Assembly (NCBI RefSeq): GCF_001954275.1
Contig: NZ_MBEU01000085.1
Coordinates: 22,597-86,596 of the forward strand
DNA: 64,000 nucleotides
Origin: Mycobacterium sp. IS-836
GTDB lineage: Bacteria; Actinomycetota; Actinomycetes; Mycobacteriales; Mycobacteriaceae
Direction: 5' to 3'
Shown one piece after another: positions 19,934 to 28,337 of this stretch (position 1 is its first letter; every line of letters begins with the position of its first letter). A program made the translations under genes and the position numbers. Under the pieces are notes generated by a model, which saw only the letters and a list, made by a program, of their open reading frames with translations, had not been told where the DNA came from and did no database searches.

Positions 19934-20794
19934 TTAAACGGGCGTCTGCCGTCGCCGCCCCAGGAACCAGCAGAACAGATAGATCACGAACGAGATGCTC
20001 GCGACGAAAACCGACACCGGGACGCCGGGCGCGAGCGAGAGCACGATGCCCCCGACCGCCGACACCTCGGCGAAGATCACCGACGCGACCATCGCCGCCG
20101 CCGGCGAGGTGACCACCCGAGCCGCCGCGGCCGCGGGCGTGATCAGCAGCGACATCACCAGCAGCGCCCCGACGATCTGCACGGCCTGGGCGGCCACCAC
20201 GCCGACCAACGCGGCGAACACGATGCCCAGCGCGCGGACCGGCACGCCGCGCGCGGCCGCGACGTCGGGGTCGACGGTGGCGAACAGCAGCGGGCGGTAG
20301 CACGTCGCCAGCGCGACGATGACGAGCAGACACACCAGCGCGAGCATGGCCAAACCGGTGTAACCCACCCCGACGATCTGACCGGTTAGCAACGCGAAGC
20401 TCGTCGCCGTGCGCCCCGGATACAGCTGGATGAACAGGACGGCCAGGCCCAGCCCGAACGCCAGCACCACTCCGATCGCCGAGTCCCGCTCCCGCGTCCG
20501 CTGGCCGAACAGGCCGAACAACACGGCTGCCAGGGCACTGCCGATCAGCGCGCCCAAGCCCACCTCGAACCCGACCAGCAGCGCGAATGCCGCTCCGGTG
20601 AGAGACAATTCGCTGGATCCGTGCACGGCGAACGACATCTGGCGCATCACGATGAACGGCCCGATCAGCCCGGCCACCAACCCCAGCAGCGCGGCCGCCA
20701 GCAGAGCCTGCTGGACAAAGTCATGGGCGAGCAGGTTGGCGGTGACGTCGAAGGCGAACAGGTGGTCCAGCATGTCGGCGAGGCGGTGGTTCAT
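19934..20794 (-). CDS. Metal ABC transporter permease (ZnuB/MntB-like)
   Basis: 286 aa from ATG 20794, with about eight or nine membrane helices and the ABC-3 family core (GLVAGLIGPFIVMRQMSFAVHG at the N-terminal coupling region). The longer open frame upstream is antisense-like noise over the ATPase gene. The ATG overlaps the ATPase stop by 1 nt. Together with the ATPase and the binding lipoprotein it forms a complete zinc- or manganese-type importer; the Zur-like operator argues for zinc. Confidence 0.9.
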   Translation of the reverse strand: MNHRLADMLDHLFAFDVTANLLAHDFVQQALLAAALLGLVAGLIGPFIVMRQMSFAVHGSSELSLTGAAFALLVGFEVGLGALIGSALAAVLFGLFGQRTRERDSAIGVVLAFGLGLAVLFIQLYPGRTATSFALLTGQIVGVGYTGLAMLALVCLLVIVALATCYRPLLFATVDPDVAAARGVPVRALGIVFAALVGVVAAQAVQIVGALLVMSLLITPAAAAARVVTSPAAAMVASVIFAEVSAVGGIVLSLAPGVPVSVFVASISFVIYLFCWFLGRRRQTPV

Positions 20795-21615
20795 CACGCG
20801 TGCCCATCGAAGCGCGCCGGATCGCCCACTACCGCATAGCCGTCCTTGGCCTTGACCACCTCGATGTCGGCGCGGTAGAGGGCCGACAGCGTCTCGGTGG
20901 TCATCACCTGCTCGACGGTGCCGATCCTGAATCGGCCGTCGACCAGATACAGCACCCGGTCCAGGTAGGGCAGGAACGGGTTGATCTCGTGGGTGACGAC
21001 GATGACCGTGGTGCCGGCGTCGTGCCGGCGCCGATCGATCAGTGCCGACACCAATTTCGTGTTGGCAGGGTCGAGGGTCAGCAATGGTTCGTCGCACAGC
21101 AGCAGCGCCGGGTCGCTGACGAGCGCCTGCGCGATCCGCACCCGCTGCAGCTCGCCGCCGGACATCACGCCGACCGGGACGTCGGCCAGGTGTTCGCCGT
21201 TGACCTGCCGCAGCGCCTGCCACATCACCGCGCGCCGTCGGGCCCGATCGGCGGATCGCAGCGGCGCGCCGCCCCAGCGGCGACCGTCGATGCCGAGCCG
21301 GACCAGGTCGCGCCCGCGCAGCATCACGCCCCGATCGATCGGGCGGTGTTGCGGCACATAGCCGATGTCGCCGCTGCCCGCCGTGATCGGCTTGCCGTCC
21401 ACCAACGCGGCGCCCGCGGTCAGCGGGAGCTGTCCGAGCAGGACCCGGAGCAACGACGTCTTGCCGCTGCCGTTGGGACCCAGCACGACAATGAACTCGC
21501 CCGGCGAGACCGACAGGTCGAGGTGATCCCACAGCACGCGATCCCCGAACGCCAGCCGGGCACCGGTCAGAGCTACAGCGGGACGGTCGACGGGCGGGAC
21601 CGCTTGGGCGCTCAC
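20794..21615 (-). CDS. Metal ABC transporter ATP-binding protein (ZnuC-like)
   Basis: 273 aa. Walker A is GPNGSGKTS, the ABC signature is MSGGELQR and Walker B is LLLCDEP, followed by a switch histidine in VVTHEINP. It powers the importer from the cytoplasmic face. It overlaps the upstream lipoprotein gene by 4 nt and the downstream permease by 1 nt, a tight three-gene unit. Confidence 0.93.
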   Translation of the reverse strand: MSAQAVPPVDRPAVALTGARLAFGDRVLWDHLDLSVSPGEFIVVLGPNGSGKTSLLRVLLGQLPLTAGAALVDGKPITAGSGDIGYVPQHRPIDRGVMLRGRDLVRLGIDGRRWGGAPLRSADRARRRAVMWQALRQVNGEHLADVPVGVMSGGELQRVRIAQALVSDPALLLCDEPLLTLDPANTKLVSALIDRRRHDAGTTVIVVTHEINPFLPYLDRVLYLVDGRFRIGTVEQVMTTETLSALYRADIEVVKAKDGYAVVGDPARFDGHA

Positions 21616-22523
21616 CGGCTCGACCGCAGCGCGGCGAGCAGCTGGTCGACGGTGTTGCGCTGCCAGGTCAGGTAGTCGGTGCCGTCGGGCAGCGTCTCGG
21701 TCACTTCGGTGACCGGCACGCCCGCGCGCCTGGCCGCGGCTGCCACGCTGTTGATGGCGGAGGTGGACGTCTGAGGGTTGACCAGCAGCGCCGAAACTTG
21801 CCGGTGGTCGATCAGATCGAGGACCGATGCCATGTCGGCCGGCGCGGGGTCGGTCTCGTTCTCGTTGGCGGCGGAAAAGGCGGCGGGAGTGCGATCGGTC
21901 AGGCTGGAGGCCTGAAGCAGGTAGTCAGCCACGGGCTCGGTCGCGATGACTCCGGCGTGGGGGTACGCGCTGGCGATGGCGTGTTCGGAGAGGGTGATCG
22001 AGTCGGCGCCGCGGCAGAATTCGGCCGCGTTGGCTCGATAGTCGGCGGCATTCGCCGGATCGATGGCCGCCATCCGGTCGGCGATTGCGGAGGCAACCGC
22101 TTTGGCGACGCTCATGTCGTAGAAGACGTGCTCGTTGGGCGGTTCGCCGGGATTCGCGCGACCGGCAAATGAGTAGGCGTCAACGGGTTTGACGGACCGA
22201 TGCCCGGCCAGCACCTGGTCCACCCACGGGTCGTAGCCGCCGCCGTTGTAGACGACCAGGGCCGCGTCGATGATCGCCGCGGCGTCCGATGGCTTCGCCT
22301 GATACGAATGCGGATCCTCATCCGAGCCGCTCAGGATGGACTTGACTGCGACATGGTGGCCGACGACGGCTCGTGCCACGCTGCCCCAGACGTCGGTGGA
22401 GGCTACGACGGTCGCGGCCTGCGGGTGTGCCGAATTGGCGATCCCGCAGCCGGCGAGCGCGCTCGCGGCCGCCAAGCAAGCGATGATGGCCGACAGCCGC
22501 CGCGTCGGATCTACCAATGCCAT
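21612..22523 (-). CDS. Metal ABC transporter substrate-binding lipoprotein (ZnuA-like)
   Basis: 303 aa with a lipoprotein signal ending LAGC near residue 25. The cluster A-I fold is recognisable from STDVWGSVAR, the metal-ligand region DEDPHSYQ, NEHVFYD, and a late ATEPVADYLLQ segment. The long histidine-rich loop of enterobacterial ZnuA is missing. It captures metal outside the membrane for the permease. The start ATG is 56 nt from the Zur-like operator, and the gene is first in the operon. Confidence 0.88.
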   Translation of the reverse strand: MALVDPTRRLSAIIACLAAASALAGCGIANSAHPQAATVVASTDVWGSVARAVVGHHVAVKSILSGSDEDPHSYQAKPSDAAAIIDAALVVYNGGGYDPWVDQVLAGHRSVKPVDAYSFAGRANPGEPPNEHVFYDMSVAKAVASAIADRMAAIDPANAADYRANAAEFCRGADSITLSEHAIASAYPHAGVIATEPVADYLLQASSLTDRTPAAFSAANENETDPAPADMASVLDLIDHRQVSALLVNPQTSTSAINSVAAAARRAGVPVTEVTETLPDGTDYLTWQRNTVDQLLAALRSSR

Positions 22524-22578
22524 TCGTGTCCCATGTCCGCCGATGTGAGCCCGCTGAGTTCGTCGGGCAGCTTAATAC

Positions 22579-22599
22579 TAATGACAATCGTTTCCATTA
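22579..22599. promoter_or_regulatory. Zur (FurB)-type operator
   Basis: The core tgacaatcgtttcca lies inside a 21-bp imperfect palindrome (7 of 10 base pairs match around the centre at 22589). It closely resembles the mycobacterial Zur box as I recall it, TGAAAATCATTTTCA. It stands between the importer operon and the divergent LacI-type gene, 56 nt from the lipoprotein ATG. Zinc-bound Zur should repress the importer here. Confidence 0.72.
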
Positions 22600-22659
22600 G
22601 GAAACGAGGGGTCGAGGTTGCGTAGGCGCCGACGGGGATCCGCTGTAGCGTCACCGAAC

Positions 22660-23739
22660 GTGAGTCCCACCCCCCGCCGGCGTGCGACTCTGGCGTCGTT
22701 GGCGGCCGAACTCAACGTCTCGCGCACCACCGTCTCGAATGCCTTCAACCGCCCGGATCAGCTCTCCGCCGACCTTCGCGAACGGGTGCTCGCGACGGCC
22801 AAGCGGCTCGGTTACGCCGGACCCGACCCGGTAGCGCGATCGTTGCGGACCCGCAAAGCGGGGGCCGTCGGATTGGTGATGGCCGAACCGCTGACCTACT
22901 TCTTCAGCGATCCCGCGGCGCGGGATTTCGTTGCGGGAGTGGCACAGTCGTGTGAGGAGCTGGGGCAAGGCCTGCTTCTGGTAGCCGTTGCGGGAAGCCG
23001 AACACTCGAGGACGGGACCGCCGCCGTGCTGGGTGCCGGGGTGGACGGCTTCGTCGTCTACTCCGTCTGCGACGACGATCCCTATCTCCAGGTGGTGCTG
23101 CAACGTCGGCTGCCCGTCGTGGTGGTGGATCAGCCCAAAGACCTGTCCGGGGTATCCCGCGTCGGCATCGACGACCGGGCGGCGATGCGAGAGCTCACCG
23201 ACTACGTACTGCGGTTGGGACACCGTGAAATCGGGCTGCTGACCATGCGGCTGGGCCGGGACCGCCGCCAGGGGCTCGTCGACGCCGGGCGGCTGCGGTC
23301 ACCGGCGTTCGACGTGCAGCGCGAGCGCATCGTTGGCGTGTGGGAGGCGATGAAAGCCGCCGGCCTGGACCCGGATTCGCTGACCGTGGTGGAAAGCTAC
23401 GAACACCTCCCGGCGTCGGGCGGCGACGCGGCCAAGGCGGCGCTGGAGGCCAATCCGCGGATCACCGCGTTGATGTGCACCGCGGACATACTGGCCCTGT
23501 CGGCGATGGATTACCTTCGCGCACACGGCATTTACGTGCCAGGCCAGATGACGGTCACCGGGTTCGACGGCGTGCCCGAGGCGATCAGGCGCGGGCTGAC
23601 GACGGTCGCGCAGCCGAGCCTGCAAAAGGGTCGCCGGGCGGGCGAACTGCTGCTGAACCCGCCGCGGTCGGGTCTGCCGGCGGTCGAGCTGTTGGACACC
23701 GAGCTGATTCGCGGGCGTACCGCCGGTCCGCCCGCTTAG
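22660..23739 (+). CDS. LacI-family transcriptional regulator (Rv3575c type)
   Basis: 359 aa from GTG 22660, the same length as Rv3575c; an upstream TTG (22618) would add 14 Arg-rich residues. The N-terminal helix-turn-helix reads LAAELNVSRTTVSNAFNRP, followed by the hinge with ARSLRTRKAGAVG. The rest is a periplasmic-binding-protein-like effector domain. The sugar or other ligand is unknown. It converges on kstR with a 4-nt overlap of the stop codons. Whether it controls anything in the window is not shown by the sequence. Confidence 0.88.
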   Translation: MSPTPRRRATLASLAAELNVSRTTVSNAFNRPDQLSADLRERVLATAKRLGYAGPDPVARSLRTRKAGAVGLVMAEPLTYFFSDPAARDFVAGVAQSCEELGQGLLLVAVAGSRTLEDGTAAVLGAGVDGFVVYSVCDDDPYLQVVLQRRLPVVVVDQPKDLSGVSRVGIDDRAAMRELTDYVLRLGHREIGLLTMRLGRDRRQGLVDAGRLRSPAFDVQRERIVGVWEAMKAAGLDPDSLTVVESYEHLPASGGDAAKAALEANPRITALMCTADILALSAMDYLRAHGIYVPGQMTVTGFDGVPEAIRRGLTTVAQPSLQKGRRAGELLLNPPRSGLPAVELLDTELIRGRTAGPPA

Positions 23740-24335
23740 CCGGATTCGGTGTCGCCGATCAGCAACCGCACGGCCAGGTCCAGCCGCTTGCTGACGTCGG
23801 TCGCCGAGGCCCGCCGGGTGAGCCACGCGAGCAGGTTCGACAGCCACACGTCGGAGATCACCCGGGCGATGTGGTACTGGTCCTCGGTCGGCTCCCTGTC
23901 GGCCATCGCACGCGCGAACATGGAGTCGATGAGCTTCTCGACCTGGTCGACCTCGCTGGCCGCGGATGCGTCGGCGAAAACATAGGCGCGCGTCATCGCC
24001 TCGGTGAGTAGCGGATTGCGCTGCATCGCGCGGTTGAGCTTGCCCACCATGAAGTTCAGCCGCTGAAACGGGGTGCCGCCGGCAACCGCGGAGCGGTCGG
24101 TTTTGGCATCGATGCGGCTGAACTCCCGCCCCAGGGCAGACACCAGCAGATGCACCTTCGACGGGAAATAGCGGTACAGCGTCCCAACCGCCACATCGGC
24201 CCGGTCCGCCACCGCGCGCATCTGGACCGCCTCGTAGCCACCCTTCGACGCGATGGCCATGGTGGCGTCCAGGATGCGTTTGCGGCGCTCCCGCTGTGCC
24301 TCCGAGCCCAGCTCGGATTCCGCCAATACCGCCAC
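23736..24335 (-). CDS. kstR: Cholesterol catabolism repressor KstR
   Basis: TetR-family repressor of the side-chain and ring A/B cholesterol genes, released by steroid CoA thioesters. The helix-turn-helix AVADRADVAVGTLYRYFPSK is near residues 40-60. The 199-aa form from GTG 24335 matches Rv3574; an in-frame ATG at 24398 would add 21 residues and cannot be excluded. A KstR operator lies 205 nt upstream in the gap shared with fadE34, consistent with autoregulation. Confidence 0.95.
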   Translation of the reverse strand: MAVLAESELGSEAQRERRKRILDATMAIASKGGYEAVQMRAVADRADVAVGTLYRYFPSKVHLLVSALGREFSRIDAKTDRSAVAGGTPFQRLNFMVGKLNRAMQRNPLLTEAMTRAYVFADASAASEVDQVEKLIDSMFARAMADREPTEDQYHIARVISDVWLSNLLAWLTRRASATDVSKRLDLAVRLLIGDTESG

Positions 24336-24539
24336 GTTTATGACCTCGCGCGGCTGCGATTCAGAAACGCGGCCCAGGTTGGTGTTCGCTGGCGACATCT
24401 GGCCGATTCCCCCTCTTCCGGGCGGTTCGTTCGCAAACGATACGCAAGACGATTGTGAATTTCCCACCTCCACCCCACCGGGACAACGAGCTGTCCTGCT
24501 GCAATGTCGTTCGACTTGACGCTCGATCGCTGGCACTAT

Positions 24540-24553
24540 TAGAACACGTTCTA
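24540..24553. promoter_or_regulatory. KstR operator between kstR and fadE34
   Basis: tagaacacgttcta matches the KstR consensus TnnAACnnGTTnnA at every fixed base and is a near-perfect palindrome. It lies in the 271-nt divergent gap, 54 nt before the fadE34 start. A GGAGGA at 24597-24602 serves fadE34. The remainder of the gap shows no gene. Confidence 0.85.
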
Positions 24554-24606
24554 GTGGGCACCGGGGCCCCATTTACTACCTCGAATCAAGGACGCGGAGG
24601 ACGCAC

Positions 24607-26724
24607 GTGGTAGCGACCGTCACCGACGAGCAGTTCGCGGCCCGTGAGCTGGTGCGCGATTGGGCACGCGATTCCTCCTCGGGGCCCAACGGGACCCAAG
24701 CGATCCGCGACGTCGAGCAGGGCAACGCCGATGCGTGGCGGCCGGTGTTGGCCGGCCTGGCCGAACTGGGACTGTTCGGCGTGGCCGTTGCGGAGGACTC
24801 CGGCGGGGCGGGCGGCAGCGTCGAGGACCTCTGCGCGATGGTCGAGGAAGCGGCCAAGGCGCTGGTACCCGGGCCCGTCGCCACCACCGCGCTGGCGACC
24901 CTTGTCGTCGACGATCCCGAAACGCTGGCCGCGCTGGCCTCCGGTGAGCGCTTCGCCGGGGTCGCACTCGAGGGCGCCGTGCAGTTCGACCGTGGTCTTG
25001 CGTCCGGCTCCGTCGATCTGGTGCTGGGCGCCGCCGACGGCGGTCTGTTGCTGCTGCCCGCCGGCGAGACGTGGGTGTTGGTCGACACCCGGTGCGAGGG
25101 CGTTCAGCTGGAGCCGTTGCGGGCCACCGACTTTTCCCGGCCGCTGGCGCGGGTGGTGCTGACGGAGGCGCCGGCCACCGCGATCGAAGCGTCGCGCGAG
25201 CGGGTCGACGAACTCGCCGCGACCGTGCTGGCCGCCGAGGCGGCCGGCGTGACCCGATGGTCCCTGGACACCGCGGTCGCATACGCCAAAGTCCGCGAGC
25301 AGTTCGGCAAGCCGATCGGCAGCTTCCAGGCCGTCAAGCACCTGTGCGCCGAGATGCTGTGCCGAGCCGAACAGGCCGAGGTGGCCGCCGCCGACGCCGC
25401 GCGCGCCGCGGCGGACTCCGACCCCGCACAGTTCTCGATCGCCGCGGCGCTGGCCGCGAGCATCGGCATCGCCGCCGCGAAGGCCAACGTCAAGGACTGC
25501 ATTCAGGTGCTCGGCGGCATCGGGTGCACCTGGGAGCACGATGCGCACCTATACCTGCGCCGGGCGCATGCCATCGGCCGCTTCCTCGGCGGCGCCGAGC
25601 GCTGGCTGCGCCGCATCACCGCGTTGACGCAGTCGGGCGTGCGGCGTCGCCTGGGTATCGACCTCAGCGAGGTGGAGGGCCTGCGGCCGGAGATCGCCGC
25701 GGCCGTCGCCGAGGTCGCCGCGCTGCCGGAGGAGAAACGGCAGGCGGCCCTGGCCGACGCCCGGCTGCAGGCGCCGCACTGGCCCCCGCCGTACGGACGC
25801 GCGGCGTCACCGGCCGAGCAGCTGCTGATCGATCAGGAGATGGCGGCCGCCGGTGTCGTGCGGCCAGACCTGGTGATCGGGTGGTGGGCGGCGCCGACCA
25901 TCCTCGAGCACGGCACGCCGGAGCAGATCGAGCGCTTCGTTCCGGCGACCCTGCGCGGCGAATTCCTTTGGTGTCAGCTGTTTTCCGAGCCGGGAGCCGG
26001 CTCCGACCTGGCGTCCCTGCGCACCAAGGCGGTCCGCGGTGAGGGCGGGTGGCTGTTGACGGGGCAGAAGGTCTGGACGTCCGCGGCGCACAAGGCCCGC
26101 TGGGGCGTGTGCCTGGCGCGCACCGACCCGGATGCCCCGAAACACAAGGGCATCACCTACTTCCTGCTGGACATGAAATCGCCGGGCATCGAAATCCGGC
26201 CGCTGCGCGAGATCACCGGCGACTCGCTGTTCAACGAGGTGTTCCTGGACAACGTGTTCGTGCCCGACGAAATGGTGGTCGGCACGGTGAACGACGGCTG
26301 GCGGCTGGCCCGCACCACGCTGGCCAACGAGCGGATCGCGATGGCCACCGGCACCGCGCTGGGCAACCCGATGGAAGAACTGCTCAAGGTGCTGGCGGGG
26401 ATCGACCTCGACACTTCCCAGCAAGATCGGCTGGGGCGGTTGATCGTCACCGCCCAGACCGGAGCGCTGCTGGATCAGCGCATCGCGCAGCTCGCGGTGG
26501 GCGGGCGGGATCCGGGGGCGCAATCCAGCGTGCGCAAGCTCATCGGCGTCCGCTACCGGCAGGCGTTGGCCGAATTCACGATGGACGTCTCCGACGGCGG
26601 CGGCCTGGTCCACAACCAAGCGGTTTTCGACTTCCTCAACACCCGGTGCCTCACGATCGCCGGCGGTACCGAGCAGATCCTGCTCACGGTGGCCGCCGAG
26701 CGCCTCCTCGGTCTGCCCCGCTGA
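24607..26724 (+). CDS. fadE34: Two-domain acyl-CoA dehydrogenase FadE34 (ChsE3)
   Basis: FadE34 oxidises steroid acyl-CoA with a five-carbon side chain to the enoyl-CoA. At 705 aa it is two acyl-CoA dehydrogenase domains in one chain: the first about residues 1-340 (AVKHLCAEML, GGIGCTWEHD) and the second about 380-705 (QLFSEPGAGSDLASLRTKA, KVWTSAAHKARW, GGTEQILLT). This is unlike the heteromeric FadE pairs elsewhere in the pathway. GTG 24607 follows a good Shine-Dalgarno site. The orthologue is Rv3573c. A palindromic repeat starts 10 nt after the stop. Confidence 0.95.
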   Translation: MVATVTDEQFAARELVRDWARDSSSGPNGTQAIRDVEQGNADAWRPVLAGLAELGLFGVAVAEDSGGAGGSVEDLCAMVEEAAKALVPGPVATTALATLVVDDPETLAALASGERFAGVALEGAVQFDRGLASGSVDLVLGAADGGLLLLPAGETWVLVDTRCEGVQLEPLRATDFSRPLARVVLTEAPATAIEASRERVDELAATVLAAEAAGVTRWSLDTAVAYAKVREQFGKPIGSFQAVKHLCAEMLCRAEQAEVAAADAARAAADSDPAQFSIAAALAASIGIAAAKANVKDCIQVLGGIGCTWEHDAHLYLRRAHAIGRFLGGAERWLRRITALTQSGVRRRLGIDLSEVEGLRPEIAAAVAEVAALPEEKRQAALADARLQAPHWPPPYGRAASPAEQLLIDQEMAAAGVVRPDLVIGWWAAPTILEHGTPEQIERFVPATLRGEFLWCQLFSEPGAGSDLASLRTKAVRGEGGWLLTGQKVWTSAAHKARWGVCLARTDPDAPKHKGITYFLLDMKSPGIEIRPLREITGDSLFNEVFLDNVFVPDEMVVGTVNDGWRLARTTLANERIAMATGTALGNPMEELLKVLAGIDLDTSQQDRLGRLIVTAQTGALLDQRIAQLAVGGRDPGAQSSVRKLIGVRYRQALAEFTMDVSDGGGLVHNQAVFDFLNTRCLTIAGGTEQILLTVAAERLLGLPR

Positions 26725-26733
26725 CCGCTTTTT

Positions 26734-26796
26734 CGCCGACCCTGTAATTTTGGCGGTCCCTACTCGCACTTTGTCTGCAGATTTACAGCCTCGGCG
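26734..26796. repeat. Palindromic unit A, left copy (63 bp)
   Basis: The unit begins cgccgaccctgtaa and ends with the near-inverse ttacagcctcggcg, so the ends form an imperfect inverted repeat around an asymmetric middle (tactcgcactttgtctgc). The same 63 bp recur at 27698-27760 with a single mismatch. It starts 10 nt after the fadE34 stop and ends 31 nt before the next gene. Confidence 0.92.
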
Positions 26797-26827
26797 ACGT
26801 GTCGGTCGCCGATGCCACTATGCGGGC

Positions 26828-27694
26828 GTGCAGGCGGTGTTTATCGGCAGCGAAGCGGTCGCGCGGGGGGTAGTGACCAGGCACGAAGTGCGGCGTTGGT
26901 ACGAGCCGATCTATCCGGGAGTGTATGCCGCACGGGGTCAACAACTTTCGCTGCGGGACAGGACGGAAGGGGCATGGTTGTGGTCGCGACGCCGGGCCAT
27001 CGTTGCGGGCGTCGCGGCTTCGGCGTTGCATGGCGCCCGATGGGTCGACGCCGACATCCCCATCGAGTTGATCTGGTCGAGCACGCGGCCACCGACGGGA
27101 ATCGTCGCGCGTGAGCAGCTCCTGGCCGGCGACGAAGCCACCCGCGTCGCGGGTCTGCCTGTCACCACCCCCGCGCGAACGGCGTACGACTTGGGCCGGT
27201 ATCTGCCGCGCGGGCAAGCCGTTGCGCGGCTCGACGCGCTGATGCGGGCGACTCCGTTTTCGATGGAGGATGTGCTGCTGCTTGCCAAGCGATACCCCGG
27301 TGCTCGCCGGGTGCGACGACTGCGCTCGGTTTTGCACCTTGTCGACGGCGGTGCCGCCTCGCCGAAGGAGACCTGGCTGCGGCTCCTACTCGTCGACGCG
27401 GGCTTGCCTACCCCGACCACCCAGATACCGGTGGTCGACGGCTACCGCGCCCTGGCCATGCTCGATATGGGCTGGCGAGAGTTCGGCGTGGCCGTCGAGT
27501 ATGACGGCGACCAGCACCGTAGCGATCGGCGCCAGTATGTGAAGGACCAGTGGCGCCTACGAAAGCTCGCGGAATTCGGCTGGATCGTCATTCGCGTGAT
27601 CGCCGAGGACAAGCCCGAGGATGTCATCGAGCGCGCCACGACGGCGCTCCTCGCTCGAGGTTGGCGACCCGAGCGGACGACGCGAGTCGCTTGA
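26828..27694 (+). CDS. AbiEi-like N-terminus plus DUF559/Vsr-like nuclease domain, cassette copy 1
   Basis: 288 aa from GTG 26828; the open frame runs back into the repeat but that extension is not conserved in the other copies. The N-terminal third has the GVVTRHEVRRWYEPIYPGVY pattern of AbiEi-type winged-helix proteins. The C-terminus carries LDMGW, VEYDGDQH and GWIVIRV, the spacing of DUF559/Vsr-type PD-(D/E)XK nucleases. Two paralogues with the same layout lie at 48219-49079 and 63080-64000. Function is unknown: candidates are a DNA nuclease, an antitoxin-like regulator, or a mobility protein. The gene is absent between fadE34 and Rv3572 in M. tuberculosis. Confidence 0.82.
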   Translation: MQAVFIGSEAVARGVVTRHEVRRWYEPIYPGVYAARGQQLSLRDRTEGAWLWSRRRAIVAGVAASALHGARWVDADIPIELIWSSTRPPTGIVAREQLLAGDEATRVAGLPVTTPARTAYDLGRYLPRGQAVARLDALMRATPFSMEDVLLLAKRYPGARRVRRLRSVLHLVDGGAASPKETWLRLLLVDAGLPTPTTQIPVVDGYRALAMLDMGWREFGVAVEYDGDQHRSDRRQYVKDQWRLRKLAEFGWIVIRVIAEDKPEDVIERATTALLARGWRPERTTRVA

Positions 27695-27697
27695 CGC

Positions 27698-27760
27698 CGC
27701 CGACCCTGTAATTTTGGCGGTCCCTACTCGCACTTTGTCTGCAGATTTACAGCTTCGGCG
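27698..27760. repeat. Palindromic unit A, right copy (63 bp)
   Basis: Direct repeat of 26734-26796, differing only at 27754 (t for c at 26790). It starts 3 nt after the stop of cassette gene 1 and ends 10 nt before the 3' end of the convergent secreted-protein gene. The repeat-to-repeat period is 964 bp. Confidence 0.92.
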
Positions 27761-27770
27761 CGTCCAGAAG

Positions 27771-28307
27771 CTAGGAGAACGTCGTCACCGCGCAGGTGCT
27801 GGGCGAGGTGATGTTGACCCCGGGATAGACCACCTGGATGTGCGTGCAGGTGATGACGTTGACGTCGGTCTTGGGCTGACCGGTCCGCCAATCGGTCGAG
27901 TCGATGCGCCCCGTCGTCTGGTATTTGTCCGGCGGTCCCTCACCGAAGTAGACGGTGGTGATCTCGTCGTTGCCCATCGCCTTGTGGACCCGTTCGTACT
28001 GGCCGCTGGCGTGCGTGTCCAGGTAGGCCAACCGGTCCGTCGACCGGACCTCGGTGGTCTGGCGGGCCCACAGGCCGGGCGGGAAACCGATCACGCCGCC
28101 GTCGGGGGTGCGCACGTCGGCCCCGGCGGTGAAGTCACAGTGGCCGTCGGACTTGAAGCAATTGAGGAACATGTGCGTCTCGAGCTGGTTGGGGCCGTCG
28201 AGCGGAAACAGCGTGGTGGCCGTGTTGCTGGCCGCCGATGACGCGGGCGCCGGCAGGAACGTCACCATCGCCCCGACCACCGCGAATCCCGTCACTAGCC
28301 GCATCAT
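27771..28307 (-). CDS. Secreted protein of unknown function (Rv3572 type)
   Basis: 178 aa with a signal peptide (cleavage near APASSAAS) and a mature beta-rich domain carrying four cysteines (NCFKS, HCDF, TCTH, TCAV), so two disulphides are likely outside the cell. It corresponds to Rv3572 between fadE34 and kshB. Orthologues are conserved in mycobacteria, with no known role. kshB ends 30 nt upstream on the same strand, so it may be the second gene of the kshB transcript. Confidence 0.85.
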   Translation of the reverse strand: MMRLVTGFAVVGAMVTFLPAPASSAASNTATTLFPLDGPNQLETHMFLNCFKSDGHCDFTAGADVRTPDGGVIGFPPGLWARQTTEVRSTDRLAYLDTHASGQYERVHKAMGNDEITTVYFGEGPPDKYQTTGRIDSTDWRTGQPKTDVNVITCTHIQVVYPGVNITSPSTCAVTTFS

Positions 28308-28337
28308 CGGCGCTCCCCTTCCCGATTCGCTACGCGA

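Noticed and set aside
24336..24606. Small gene or regulatory RNA between kstR and fadE34
   Set aside because: No coding bias or stable hairpin was found beyond the operator; the kstR frame simply stays open upstream.
26750..26827. N-terminal extension of cassette gene 1 starting inside the palindromic repeat
   Set aside because: The extra residues are encoded by the repeat and have no counterpart in copies 2 and 3; GTG 26828 aligns with the start of the family.
26734..27760. CRISPR array or classical insertion sequence
   Set aside because: Only two repeat copies with a gene between them, and no transposase, cas gene or short target-site duplication beyond the repeats.
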